Shown: positions 1 through 12,232, counted from the stretch's first letter. The stretch is DNA of 64,000 nucleotides from CBDCWO01 sp965223405 (GCA_965223405.1 CBDCWO010000006.1:620001-684000), one strand, 5' to 3'. Notes: generated from the letters alone by a model not told the origin. Made by a program: numbers and translations.

Positions 1-1199
1 TATACTTTGTCACCTAAAGGTCCTTGACAATAATTACTTCTTCCAAACTCCCCACCCCAGATCACTAAGGTTTCATCAAGAAGACCTCTTTGTTTCAAAT
101 CCATGATTAATGCGGCAGAAGCTTGGTCTACATCCAGAGCCTGACGGGGCATTTCTCCGGCTAAATTATTGTGCTGATCCCAGCCCTGATGGTATAATTG
201 AACAAAGCGCACACCAGCCTCTGATAATTTTCTCGCCAATAAACAATTCGCCGCATAAGTACCGGGAACCAGACTGTCCTGGCCGTACATACGAATAATA
301 TGTTCAGGTTCTTTCTTAATATCTGTGATTTCCGGAACTTCTGTTTGCATCCGATAGGCCAATTCATACTGTTGAATCTTAGCCTTAATTTCAGGATCTT
401 TAAACTCGTTGTAGTTGAGGTCATTGAGCTGAGCCAATTTATCCAACATATTCCTTCTACTCTCCCGATTGGTACCATCGGGATTATTTAGATATAATAC
501 TGGTTCTTCACCACTCGAAAACTGTACTCCTTGATGGGTACTATCCAAAAACCCATTCGTCCACAATTTGGCATACACTCCTTGCCCATTACCTCTGCCC
601 CTGGATAATAAAACACAAAATGCAGGTAAATTATCATTTTCAGATCCTAATCCATAACTCAACCAAGCACCAATGCTCGGACGATTTCCTACCTGAGCCC
701 CGGTTTGCATAAAAGTTAAAGCAGGATCGTGGTTGATTGCTTCGGTGTGCATAGATTTTACAACACAAATATCATCAACAATATTCGAGATATGAGGAAA
801 TAACTCACTTACCCAGGTTCCCGCATTACCGTATTGATCAAACTTAAAATAAGAGCCAACAAGAGGAAACTTTTCTTGATTAGATGTCATCCCTGTCAAT
901 CTTTGTCCCATGCGGACGCTGGCAGGCAGGTCTTCACCCCTCATTTTATTAAGCAGTGGTTTGTAGTCAAAACTTTCCAACTGCGAAGGAGCCCCATTTT
1001 GAAATAAGTAAATTATTCGTTTTGCTTTGGGAGCAAAATGGGGTTTCCCAAGGACAGGATCCGTAAGTGCATTTTGAGCAAGTAAACCGGGATTGAGTAA
1101 TGATCCAAGCGCAATACTTCCAATTCCTGCACCCAACTTACCCAGGAAATGCCTTCGGTTAACGTTTAATTTGTATTCGAGAAATTCGTTATTTTTCAT
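1..1199 (-). CDS. DUF1501 domain protein (3' end outside window)
   Basis: The minus-strand reading frame begins at ATG 1197-1199 and stays open to the window edge, giving 399 codons without a stop, so the C-terminus is missing. Residues 15-18 are R-R-H-F, followed by a Gly/Ala/Leu-rich segment, which resembles a Tat-type export signal. Typical DUF1501 (sulfatase-fold) signatures are visible: an FQNGAPSQ-like stretch near residue 68, WDQHNN late in the protein, and IWGGEFGR close to the edge. The gene lies 24 bases downstream of the PSD1 cytochrome gene on the same strand. This DUF1501/PSD1 pairing is familiar from Planctomycetes, Verrucomicrobia and some Bacteroidota, where the two are thought to act together in the periplasm on an unknown, possibly polysaccharide, substrate. 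The family call is firm; the biochemical role is not known. Confidence 0.9.
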   Translation of the reverse strand, partial: MKNNEFLEYKLNVNRRHFLGKLGAGIGSIALGSLLNPGLLAQNALTDPVLGKPHFAPKAKRIIYLFQNGAPSQLESFDYKPLLNKMRGEDLPASVRMGQRLTGMTSNQEKFPLVGSYFKFDQYGNAGTWVSELFPHISNIVDDICVVKSMHTEAINHDPALTFMQTGAQVGNRPSIGAWLSYGLGSENDNLPAFCVLLSRGRGNGQGVYAKLWTNGFLDSTHQGVQFSSGEEPVLYLNNPDGTNRESRRNMLDKLAQLNDLNYNEFKDPEIKAKIQQYELAYRMQTEVPEITDIKKEPEHIIRMYGQDSLVPGTYAANCLLARKLSEAGVRFVQLYHQGWDQHNNLAGEMPRQALDVDQASAALIMDLKQRGLLDETLVIWGGEFGRSNYCQGPLGDKV

Positions 1200-1223
1200 A
1201 TGATTTAATTCCAGTATTTGAGG

Positions 1224-3563
1224 TTAGGTTTTAGTAATGGCTTCTTCCAGGTTGTAAATGGCATGGATGGTCTGCATTAAAGCCGCAACTGCCGGTAGAT
1301 CGCTAATTTCTTTGCGAGGATATTCTCCATTCTCTAATAGCTCTTCTGCCGCTGTGGGTGATTTTCGATATTTTTCGAGCTCCTGTTCATACAACTCACT
1401 TAGGATGGAAAGTTCATCGGTTTTAACCTGTCGACACATAATCCGCTTAAAAGCAACTTGTATAGCTTCCTCTTTTTCGCGCTGCGCAGCGGTCAGGTTT
1501 TCGGCCATTACTCTGGAAGCTTCCAATACATGGGGATCATTCATCATCGCCAATGCTTGCAAAGGAGTGTTGGTAGACACTCTTTTTACTTCACACTGAT
1601 CCCGATTTGAAGCATCAAACATCAGCATTACCGGTGGAGGAGCTGTCCGTTTGATAAACTGATACATCCCTCGACGATAGAGTTTATCTCCTTCATCAGG
1701 TACATATTTTTGTAACAGTCCTCTGCCAGAAGTTGAAGATTCCCAGATACCTTTCGGCTGATAAGTCTTGACACTTTCTCCTCCAATATTATCATTTAAC
1801 AGGCCACTTGATGCCAACACATGGTCACGTACCATTTCTGCTGAAAAGCGCATGCGTGGCGATCGCGCCAAATATACATTTTCCGGATCTAAATCAAGCT
1901 TCTCAGCATTGACCTCAGCAGATTGGCGATAGGTCGCTGACATTACGATTTGCTTCACCAGGTGTTTAATATCCCAACCTTTTTCTCTAAAATCAACTGC
2001 CAGCCAATCCAACAGGCTTAGGTGTGAAGGGAGGTCGCCTTGCATGCCAAAATCACCGGCAGTTTTAACCAACCCTCTTCCAAAAATTTCCTGCCAAATA
2101 CGGTTGACAAAGACCCGGGATACCAACGGGTTTTTTTCATCCAGACACCATTGAGCCAAACCCAATCTGTTTTTTGGATATTGCGAAGTGTCAAAAGGGA
2201 GTATAGCTTCTGGAGTGCCGAAATCCACCAAGGTGGTTGGAGCATCATAGACACCACGGTTTAGGATGTAGGTCGGGCGGGTGTCCGGTTGATCTTTCAT
2301 CACCATCACCTCTAATTTTCCACTATCCATTTTGTTGACAAATTCCAAGACTTCTTCCAGGTCTTCATCGTTTATTTCCATGTTAGGTGGATCAGCAAAG
2401 GAGGCGTCGATTGTTCCAAATATTCCTTTTTCAGGAACTTGGTTAAAGAAAGCAAAGGTGCGGAAATATTCCTTTTGTCCAATCGGATCGTATTTATGCT
2501 CATGACATTTGGCACACTCATACGTCAGTCCCAAAATGGCTTTGCCAAAAGTATTGGTACGATCAGTTACGTACTCGATACGATATTCTTCATCAATTAC
2601 CCCTCCTTCCTGAGTGATTTTATGATTGCGGTTAAAGCCGGTAGCCAGAAGCATTTCTTTAGTGGGGTTGGGAAGCAAATCACCGGCAAGTTGCCAGGTT
2701 AAAAACTGATCATATGGGTAGTTTTGATTAAACGCATGGATAACCCAATCTCGCCACGGCCACATGGTGCGGAGCCCATCATCCTGATAGCCATGTGAAT
2801 CGGCATATCTGGCTGCATCCAACCAAGGCAAAGCCATCTTTTCTCCATAGTGCGGTGATGCAAACAATTGGTCAACTATTTTCTCATAAGCCTGATCCGA
2901 ATCATCAGCTAAGAATTGATCAATTAACGCTTCTTCCGGAGGCAAACCGGTAAGATCGTATGCTACTCTTTTTAGCAATCTTTCCTTGTCAGCTTCCGGA
3001 TTTGGGTTAAGTCCTACTTCATCTAATTTGGCCAAAATAAAATAATCTAAAGGTTGTTGTGGCCAAGAGAGATCTGAAACTTTGGGCTGATCAGCCTTCA
3101 CCGGAGGTATAAAACTCCAATGTGGCTTGTATTCGGCTCCTTGTTCGATCCATTTGGTAAGTATCGTTTTCTCCCTATCGCTCATTGCCAATAAAGATTC
3201 CGGAGGAGGCATCATGTCATTGGTATCCTGGGTATAGATTCGGTGATATAAGACCGAAGCTTCCACATCACCAGGAACTACTGCATAGGCACCAGGAGTT
3301 TCTTCTAATTCTGCAAAAACGCCCTCTTCTTCGTCAAATCGAAGTCCTGCTTTACGCTTGTTGGCATCGGGACCGTGACAGGCAAAACACTTGTCAGACA
3401 ATATCGGGCGCACATGTAAATTAAAGTCTACCTGATCAGGAATTTTTGCCGTCAATGCAGTCGCATTATTTTGTTTATCCCGATTGCATGAAAACAAGGC
3501 AACCATAAGAAAAACACAAAACAAGAAAATGGGATTTCGAAATATTCTTACCATAAATTTCAA
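1224..3563 (-). CDS. PSD1 / DUF1549-DUF1553 domain cytochrome c lipoprotein
   Basis: The 779-residue product starts with a hydrophobic signal ending in a lipobox-like A-L-F-S-C (Cys26), so it is probably a lipoprotein. A haem-binding C-F-A-C-H motif lies at residues 59-63 in a PSCyt1-type domain, with the characteristic H-G-P-D following. The DUF1549 (PSCyt2) domain covers roughly residues 155-370 and carries a second C-A-K-C-H motif near 347. DUF1553 (PSD1) covers roughly 450-720, with the expected N-R-I-W-Q and S-P-R-M-R-F-S-A-E-M motifs. The length fits the family. It is the first gene of a two-gene unit with the downstream DUF1501 gene. Met4 is an alternative start. Haem binding is inferred from the motifs; the substrate is unknown. 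Confidence 0.92.
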   Translation of the reverse strand: MKFMVRIFRNPIFLFCVFLMVALFSCNRDKQNNATALTAKIPDQVDFNLHVRPILSDKCFACHGPDANKRKAGLRFDEEEGVFAELEETPGAYAVVPGDVEASVLYHRIYTQDTNDMMPPPESLLAMSDREKTILTKWIEQGAEYKPHWSFIPPVKADQPKVSDLSWPQQPLDYFILAKLDEVGLNPNPEADKERLLKRVAYDLTGLPPEEALIDQFLADDSDQAYEKIVDQLFASPHYGEKMALPWLDAARYADSHGYQDDGLRTMWPWRDWVIHAFNQNYPYDQFLTWQLAGDLLPNPTKEMLLATGFNRNHKITQEGGVIDEEYRIEYVTDRTNTFGKAILGLTYECAKCHEHKYDPIGQKEYFRTFAFFNQVPEKGIFGTIDASFADPPNMEINDEDLEEVLEFVNKMDSGKLEVMVMKDQPDTRPTYILNRGVYDAPTTLVDFGTPEAILPFDTSQYPKNRLGLAQWCLDEKNPLVSRVFVNRIWQEIFGRGLVKTAGDFGMQGDLPSHLSLLDWLAVDFREKGWDIKHLVKQIVMSATYRQSAEVNAEKLDLDPENVYLARSPRMRFSAEMVRDHVLASSGLLNDNIGGESVKTYQPKGIWESSTSGRGLLQKYVPDEGDKLYRRGMYQFIKRTAPPPVMLMFDASNRDQCEVKRVSTNTPLQALAMMNDPHVLEASRVMAENLTAAQREKEEAIQVAFKRIMCRQVKTDELSILSELYEQELEKYRKSPTAAEELLENGEYPRKEISDLPAVAALMQTIHAIYNLEEAITKT

Positions 3564-4572
3564 GATAAACTATAAAAATACATAAAGTGGTAAACTTTCT
3601 CAAAAGATTCTTGAAATCTAAGATAGGAGTACTGACGAGCTGCGCTGTCCGCATTGTGTAGTGAGAATTAAAAATAAGTAATCAGACGGTAGATTTGAGG
3701 TTGAATTGTTTAATTGCATTGCCTGCTACAGCTTTAGCGAAAGCAGGCTGCGCCTACCATAGCAGTGCGGAGGGAGGTGTAACTGTTGAATTGTGTAATG
3801 GTGTAACTGTTGAATTTGGCTCGTTTTTCTATTTAACCAGAATTTAGAAAATGTCTCGATACCCTTGACACCCTCGATACCTTTGACACCCTAGAAATGA
3901 GTTGTGTACTGACGAGCTTCGCTGTCCACATTTTGTTGTGAGAAAATGGATAAGCCTTTGATTGAAACCCAAGACGTTGGATCTGAATACCCTTTTTTTT
4001 GAACAGGATTTAAAAGATTGAAAAGATATGCCAGGATATTGGTCTCGGAGAATTCTGAGTCGACGGCTTGTGGAATAGGTCAATTTGTCCTTGCCTAAAA
4101 TAGGTAACTCAAGAGAACCAAATAAAAGTGTCATAACCGTACCGGTCAAAATACCAATACAAACTTATGAGTGCATTGGTAAAACCCAGAAGTCTATAAT
4201 ACCCCCCGGGAATCATGGAGATCAAAACCAACCACCGAACGCTTCATCCACAACGAATTGTTTTCATACAGCAGCGTTGAAAGAAGTCAAAAAAGCTATA
4301 CATCTCAATCCAAAGAAGTAATCAGAATCTTATCCGTATCCTTTGGAGAAAGCGAGAAGTGGCCTTTATAAATGGAAAATCAGCAGATGTAAACTAAATT
4401 TTCATGAAATTGTGACATTAGGTTACACGCAATACACGACATTGAAATGTTCCATTTATTCCAGCCACTTTTTTGACTTCAGTCCCCGGACGAGATACAA
4501 AACCTGTGCACCGGATTATCATTCCTAAGATTAAAGCAACGACTGCTGCCTTATGAAAATCAAGATTTTTTG

Positions 4573-4596
4573 TTACTTTTTCATCCGAAAAAGTAA
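4573..4596. repeat. 9-bp-stem hairpin present in every array unit
   Basis: TTACTTTTT and AAAAAGTAA form a perfect 9-bp stem around a CATCCG loop, followed by an A-rich run. The same hairpin is found in all eight units of the array (for example at 5764, 6940, 7908 and 8849). It could act as a terminator on the minus strand, where a T-rich stretch would follow, or be a REP-like palindrome. No gene sits beside it to decide. Confidence 0.6.
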
Positions 4597-4669
4597 GGAA
4601 AAAAGAAAACTACCCCGGAATGAGAAAACTACAAGCACGGACCAAAATAAAACCTTGCCTGCTACAGCT

Positions 4670-4740
4670 TTAGCGGAGGTAGGCTTTGTCTACCGTAGCA
4701 GTGCGGAGGTAGGCTTTGTCTACCGTAGCAATGCGGAGGT
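4670..4740. repeat. 30-bp minisatellite inside array units
   Basis: A 30-bp motif (GGAGGTAGGCTTTGTCTACC followed by GTAGCARTGC) is repeated in tandem inside the large units. Copy number differs between units: about two here, two at 5866, two at 7040, one at 8010 and 8955, two at 9724, and three to four at 10690. A related sequence in inverted orientation occurs at about 30278-30330. The variation points to slippage independent of the large-unit duplications. Confidence 0.75.
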
Positions 4741-7700
4741 AGGTGTAACTGTTGAATTGTGTAATGGTGTAACTGTTGAATTGTTTAATTGTGTAACTGT
4801 TTAATTTGGCTCGGTTTTTCTATTTAACCAGAATTTAGAAAATGTCTCGATACCCTTGACACCCTTGAGACCTTTGACACCCTGGAAATGAGTTGTGAGT
4901 TGTGTACTGACGAGCTGCGCTGTCCGCATTTGGTAGTGAGAATTAGATTTGAAATCAGACGGTAGATTTGAGGTTGAATTGTTTAACTGTGTAACCGTTT
5001 AATTTGGTTCGGTTTTTATTATTTAATCAGAATTTAGAAAATTTCTCGATACCCTTGACACCCTTGAGACCTTTGACACCCTAGAAATGAGTTGTGTACT
5101 AACGAGCTTTGCTGTCGGGCATTTTGTTGTGAGGAAATGGATAAGCATTTGAATTGAAACCCAAGACGTCAGACCTGAAATACCCTTTTTGAGCACAGGA
5201 TTTAAGGATTAAAGAGATATGCCAGGATATTGGTCTTGGAGAATACTAAGTCGGCGGCTTGTGGATTAGGTCAATTTGTCCTTGCCTAAAATAGGTAACT
5301 CAATAGTACCAAATAAAAGTGTCATAACCGTACCGGTCAAAATACCAATACAAACTTATGAGTGCATTGGTAAAACCCAGAAGTCTATAATACCCCCCGG
5401 GAATCATGGAGATCAAAACCAACCACCGAACGCTTCATCCACAACGAATTGTTTTCATACAGCAGCGTTGAAAGAAGTCAAAAAAGCTATACATCTCAAT
5501 CCAAAGAAGTAATCAGAATCTTATCCGTATCCTTTGGAGAAAGCGAGAAGTGGCCTTTATAAATGGAAAATCAGCAGATGTAAACTAAATTTTCATGAAA
5601 TTGTGACATTAGGTTACACGCAATACACGACATTGAAATGTTCCATTTATTCCAGCCACTTTTTTGACTTCAGTCCCCGGACGAGATACAAAACCTGTGC
5701 ACCGGATTATCATTCCTAAGATTAAAGCAACGACTGCTGCCTTATGAAAATCAAGATTTTTTGTTACTTTTTCATCCGAAAAAGTAAGGAAAAAAGAAAA
5801 CTACCCCGGAATGAGAAAACTACAAGCACGGACCAAAATAAAACCTTGCCTGCTACAGCTTTAGCGGAGGTAGGCTTTGTCTACCGTAGCAGTGCGGAGG
5901 TAGGCTTTGTCTACCGTAGCAATGCGGAGGTAGGTGTAACTGTTGAATTGTGTAATGGTGTAACTGTTGAATTTGGCTCGGTTTTTCTATTTAACCAGAA
6001 TTTAGAAAATGACTCGATACCCTTGACACCCTCGATACCTTTGACACCCTGGAAATGAGTTGTGAGTTGTGTATTGACGAGCTGCGCTGTCCACATTGTG
6101 TAGTGAGAATTAAAAATAAGTAATCAGACGGTAGATTTGAGGTTGAATTGTTTAACTGTGTAACCGTTTAATTTGGTTCGGTTTTTATTATTTAATCAGA
6201 ATTTAGAAAATGACTCGATACCCTTGCCACCCTTGAGACCATTGACACCCTGGAAATGAGCTTTGAGTTGTGTACTGACGAGCTGCGCTGTCCGCATTTT
6301 GTTGTGAGAAAATGGATAAGCCTTTGATTGAAACCCAAGACGTTGGATCTGAAATACCCTTTTTTTTGAACAGGATTTAAAAGATTGAAAAGATATGCCA
6401 GGATATTGGTCTCGGAGAATTCTGAGTCGGTGGCTTGTGGAATAGATCAATTTGTCCTTGCCTAAAATAGGTAACTCAAGAGAACTAAATAAAAGTGTCA
6501 TAACCGTACCGGTCAAAATACCAATACAAACTTTTAAACGAATTGGTAAAACCCAGAAGTCTATAATACCCCCCGGGAATCATGGAGATCAAAACCAACC
6601 ACCGAACGCTTCATCCACAACGAATTGTTTTCATACAGCAGCGTTGAAAGAAGTCAAAAAAGCTATACATCTCAATCCAAAGAAGTAACCAGAATCTTAT
6701 CCGTATCCTTTGGAGAAAGCGAGAAGTGGCCTTTATAAATGGAAAATCAACAGATGTAAACTAAATTTTCATGGAAATGTGACATTAGGTTACACACAAA
6801 ATACGACATTGAAATTTTCCATTTATTCCAGCCACTTTTTTGACTTCAGTCCCCGGACAAGATACAAAACCTGTGCACCGGATTATCATTCCTAAGATTA
6901 AAGCAACGACTGCTGCCTTATGAAAATCAAGATTTTTTGTTACTTTTTCATCCGAAAAAGTAAGGAAAAAAGAAAACTACCCCGGAATGAGAAAACTACA
7001 AGCACGGACCAAAATAAAACCTTGCCTGCTACAGCTTTAGCGGAGGCAGGTTGCGCCTACCGTAGCAATGCGGAGGTAGGCTTTGTCTACCGTAGCAATG
7101 CGGAGGGAGGTGGAACTGTTTAATTGTGTAATGGTGGAACTGTTTAATTTGGCTCGGTTTTTCTATTTAACCAGAATTTAGAAAATGTCTCGATACCCTT
7201 GACACCCTTGAGACCTTTGACACCCTAGAAATGAGTTGTGCACTGACGAGCTTCGCTGTCGGGCATTTTGTGGTGAGGAAATGGATAAGCATTTGAATTG
7301 AAACCCAAGACGTCAGACCTGAAATACCCTTTTTGAGCACAGGATTTAAGGATTAAAGAGATATGCCAGGATATTGGTCTTGGAGAATACTAAGTCGGCG
7401 GCTTGTGGATTAGGTCAATTTGTCCTTGCCTAAAATAGGTAACTCAAGAGAACCAAATAAAAGTGTCATAACCGTACCGGTCAAAATACCAATACAAACT
7501 TATGAGTGCATTGGTAAAACCCAGAAGTCCATAATACCACCCGGGAATCACGGAGATCAAAACCAACCACCGAACGCTTCATCCCCAACGAATTGTTTTC
7601 ATACAGCAGCGTTGAAAGAAGTCAAAAAAGCTATACATCTCAATCCAAAGAAGTAATCAGAATCTTATCCGTATCCTTTGGAGAAAGCGAGAAGTGGCCT

Positions 7701-10700
7701 TTATAAATGGAAAATCAACAGATGTAAACTAAATTTTCATGAAAATGTGACATTAGGTTACACGCAATACACGACACTGAAATGTTCCATTTATTCCAGC
7801 CACTTTTTTGACTTCAGTCCCCGGACGAGATACAAAACCTGTGCACCGGATTATCATTCCTAAGATTAAAGCAACGACTGCTGCCTTATGAAAATCAAGA
7901 TTTTTTGTTACTTTTTCATCCGAAAAAGTAAGGAAAAAAGAAAACTACCCCGGAATGAGAAAACTACAAGCACGGACCAAAATAAAACCTTGCCTGCTAC
8001 AGCTTTAGCGGAGGCAGGTTGCGCCTACCGTAGCAATGCGGAGGGAGGTGTAACTGTTGAATTGTGTAATTGTGGAACTGTTTAATTTGGCTCGTTTTTC
8101 TATTTAACCAGAATTTAGAAAATGTCTCGATACCCTTGACACCCTCGATACCTTTGACACCCTAGAAATGAGTTATCAGTTGTGCATTAACGAGCTGCGC
8201 TGTCCGCATTTTGTGGTGAGAAAATGGATAAGCCTTTGAATTGAAACCCAAGACGTCGGATCTGAATACCCTTTTGGGATCAGGATTAAAGGATTAAAGA
8301 GATATGCCAGGATATTGGTCTCGGAGAATTCTGAGTCGACGGCTTGTGGAATAGGTCAATTTGTCCTTGCCTAAAATAGGTAACTCAATAGAACCAAATA
8401 AAAGTGTCATAATCGTTCCGGTCAAAATACCAATACAAACTTATGAGCGCATTGGTAAAACCCAGAAGTCTATATTACCACCCGGGAATCACGGAGATCA
8501 AAACCAACCACCGAACGCTTCATCCACAACGAATTGTTTTCATACAGCAGCGTTGAAAGAAGTCAAAAAAGCTTAACATCTCAATCCAAAGAAGTAATCA
8601 GAATCTTATCCGTATCCTTTGGAGAAAGCGAGAAGTGGCCTTTATAAATGGAAAATCAACAGGTGTAAACTAAATTTTCATGGAAATGTGACATTAGGTT
8701 ACACACAAAATACGACATTGAAATTTTCCATTTATTCCAGCCACTTTTTTGACTTCAGTCCCCGGACGAGATACAAAACCTGTGCACCGAATTATCATTC
8801 CTAAGATTAAAGCAACGACTGCTGCCTTATGAAAATCAAGATTTTTTGTTACTTTTTCATCCGAAAAAGTAAGGAAAAAAGAAAACTACCCCGGAATGAG
8901 AAAACTACAAGCACGGACCAAAATAAAACCTTGCCTGCTACAGCTTTAGCGGAGGCAGGTTGCGCCTACCGTAGCAATGCGGAGGGAGGTGTAACTGTTG
9001 AATTGTGTAATTGTGGAACTGTTTAATTTGGCTCGTTTTTCTATTTAACCAGAATTTAGAAAATGTCTCGATACCCTTGACACCCTCGATACCTTTGACA
9101 CCCTAGAAATGAGTTATCAGTTGTGCATTAACAAGCTGCGCTGTCCGCATTTTGTGGTGAGAAAATGGATAAGCCTTTGAATTGAAACCCAAGACGTCGG
9201 ATCTGAATACCCTTTTGGGATCAGGATTAAAGGATTAAAGAGATATGCCAGGATATTGGTCTCGGAGAATTCTGAGTCGACGGCTTGTGGAATAGGTCAA
9301 TTTGTCCTTGCCTAAAATAGGTAACTCAATAGAAGTCAAAAAAGCTTAACATCTCAATCCAAAGAAGTAATCAGAATCTTATCCGTATCCTTTGGAGAAA
9401 GCGAGAAGTGGCCTTTATAAATGGAAAATCAACAGGTGTAAACTAAATTTTCATGGAAATGTGACATTAGGTTACACACAAAATACGACATTGAAATTTT
9501 CCATTTATTCCAGCCACTTTTTTGACTTCAGTCCCCGGACGAGATACAAAACTTGTGCACCGGATTATCATTCCTAAGATTAAAGCAACGACTGCTGCCT
9601 TATGAAAATCAAGATTTTTTGTTACTTTTTCATCCGAAAAAGTAAGGAGAAAAGAAAATTACCCCAGAATGAGAAAACTACAAGCACGGACCAAAATAAA
9701 ACCTTGCCTGCTACAGCTTTAGCGGAGGCAGGTTGCGCCTACCGTAGCAATGCGGAGGTAGGCTTTGTCTACCGTAGCAGTGCGGAGGTAGGTGTAACTG
9801 TTGAATTGTGTAATTGTGGAACTGTTTAATTTGGCTCGTTTTTCTATTTAACCAGAATTTAGAAAATGTCTCGATACCCTTGACACCCTCGATACCTTTG
9901 ACACCCTAGAAATGAGTTGTGTACTAACGAGCTTTGCTGTCGGGCATTTTGTTGTGAGGAAATGGATAAGCATTTGAATTGAAACCCAAGACGTCAGACC
10001 TGAAATACCCTTTTTGAGCACAGGATTTAAGGATTAAAGAGATATGCCAGGATATTGGTCTTGGAGAATACTAAGTCGGCGGCTTGTGGATTAGGTCAAT
10101 TTGTCCTTGCCTAAAATAGGTAACTCAATAGTACCAAATAAAAGTGTCATAACCGTACCGGTCAAAATACCAATACAAACTTATGAGTGCATTGGTAAAA
10201 CCCAGAAGTCTATAATACCACCCGGGAATCACGGAGATCAAAACCAACCACCGAACGCTTCATCCACAACGAATTGTTTTCATACAGCAGCGTTGAAAGA
10301 AGTCAAAAAAGCTTAACATCTCAATCCAAAGAAGTAACCAGAATCTTATCCGTATCCTTTGGAGAAAGCGAGAAGTGGCCTTTATAAATGGAAAACAACA
10401 GATGTAAATTAAATTTTCATGGAAATGGGACATTAGGTTACACGCAATACACGACACTGAAATGTTCCATTTATTCCAGCCACTTTTTTGACTTCAGTCC
10501 CCGGACGAGATACAAAACCTGTGCACCGGATTATCATTCCTAAGATTAAAGCAACGACTGCTGCCTTATGAAAATCAAGATTTTTTGTTACTTTTTCATC
10601 CGAAAAAGTAAGGAAAAAAGAAAACTACCCCGGAATGAGAAAACTACAAGCACGGACCAAAATAAAACCTTGCTTGCTATAGCTTTAGCGGAGGTAGGCT

Positions 10701-11984
10701 TTGTCTACCGTAGCAGTGCGGAGGTAGGCTTTGTCTACCGTAGCAGTGCGGAGGTAGGCTTTGTCTACCGTAGCAATGCGGAGGGAGGTGGAACTGTTGA
10801 ATTGTGTAATGGTGTAACTGTTGAATTGTTTAATTGTGTAACTGTTTAATTTGGCTCGGTTTTTCTATTTAACCAGAATTTAGAAAATGACTCGATACCC
10901 TTGACACCCTCGATACCTTTGACACCCTGGAAATGAGTTGTGAGTTGTGTATTGACGAGCTGCGCTGTCCGCATTTGGTAGTGAGAATTAGATTTGAAAT
11001 CAGACGGTAGATTTGAGGTTGAATTGTTTAACTGTGTAACCGTTTAATTTGGTTCGGTTTTTATTATTTAATCAGAATTTAGAAAATTTCTCGATACCCT
11101 TGACACCCTTGAGACCTTTGACACCCTAGAAATGAGTTGTGTACTAACGAGCTTTGCTGTCGGGCATTTTGTTGTGAGGAAATGGATAAGCATTTGAATT
11201 GAAACCCAAGACGTCAGACCTGAAATACCCTTTTTGAGCACAGGATTTAAGGATTAAAGAGATATGCCAGGATATTGGTCTTGGAGAATACTAAGTCGGC
11301 GGCTTGTGGATTAGGTCAATTTGTCCTTGCCTAAAATAGGTAACTCAATAGTACCAAATAAAAGTGTCATAACCGTACCGGTCAAAATACCAATACAAAC
11401 TTATGAGCGCATTGGTAAAACCCAGAAGTCTATAATACCCCCCGGGAATCATGGAGATCAAAACCAACCACCGAACGCTTCATCCACAACGAATTGTTTT
11501 CATACAGCAGCGTTGAAAGAAGTCAAAAAAGCTATACATCTCAATCCAAAGAAGTAATCAGAATCTTATCCGTATCCTTTGGAGAAAGCGAGAAGTGGCC
11601 TTTATAAATGGAAAATCAGCAGATGTAAACTAAATTTTCATGAAATTGTGACATTAGGTTACACGCAATACACGACATTGAAATGTTCCATTTATTCCAG
11701 CCACTTTTTTGACTTCAGTCCCCGGACGAGATACAAAACCTGTGCACCGGATTATCATTCCTAAGATTAAAGCAACGACTGCTGCCTTATGAAAATCAAG
11801 ATTTTTTGTTACTTTTTCATCCGAAAAAGTAAGGAAAAAAGAAAACTACCCCGGAATGAGAAAACTACAAGCACGGACCAAAATAAAACCTTGCCTGCTA
11901 TAACTTTAGCAAAGGAAGATGAAACCGGAGAATTGTTTAAACCCTCAATGTAAAATAGAGATGACATTGTTCGTGCAATACGTG

Positions 11985-12045
11985 TTGATTCGTGTCCTTG
12001 TATTGAGATCCTGAACCAGTCTGCTAAAGCATCCAGTTCATGATG
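11985..12045 (-). repeat. Dispersed hairpin repeat, copy 1
   Basis: The reverse complement of this stretch nearly matches 30211-30268: inverted ATCCTGAAC/GTTCAGGAT-type arms around GCTTTAGCAGACTG, then TCTCAATACARGGACA. It lies at the right border of the large array, just before the acetyltransferase gene. Confidence 0.7.
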
Positions 12046-12232
12046 ATGGTATTGTTTATTTTGTTTGAAAAGCCAAAGGCTTCGCAGCAAATGTCTCATA
12101 CCAACAGAAGTACACAAAATTCGTAATTCGTAATATTTAATTTTCTTTTCTCTTATAACGAAAAATCTGTAATTATCACTCTATACCTCCAGATTATAGC
12201 GGATATTTGCACTTGATTTAAAATTTTTCAAT

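Larger units (their letters stand above)
3600..11930. repeat. Eight-copy tandem array of 0.8-1.2 kb non-coding units
   Basis: About 8.3 kb consists of head-to-tail copies of one long unit. The anchor TTGTCCTTGCCTAAAATAGG starts at 4085, 5276, 6452, 7420, 8361, 9302, 10101 and 11321, giving spacings of 1191, 1176, 968, 941, 941, 799 and 1220. The longer units carry an additional partial copy of the segment containing TTAGAAAATKTCTCGATACC. The sixth copy has a 168-bp internal deletion. Each unit holds three open frames of about 61-104 codons. They start mostly at TTG, match no family I recognise and vary with the repeats, so I do not call genes. A short phrase from the unit (a GACGAGCTKCGCTGTC core) recurs at about 32865, so parts are dispersed elsewhere. 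Copy number in any assembly should be treated with caution. Confidence 0.9.

Noticed and set aside
4085..11764. Recurring open frames of 61-104 codons in each unit of the large array
   Set aside because: They recur only because the DNA recurs. They start mostly at TTG, have no recognisable family, and one copy is deleted internally with no sign of selection for frame.
3600..12232. CRISPR array as an explanation for the regular repeats
   Set aside because: Units are about 1 kb with repeats throughout; there are no short repeats separated by unique spacers and no cas genes.
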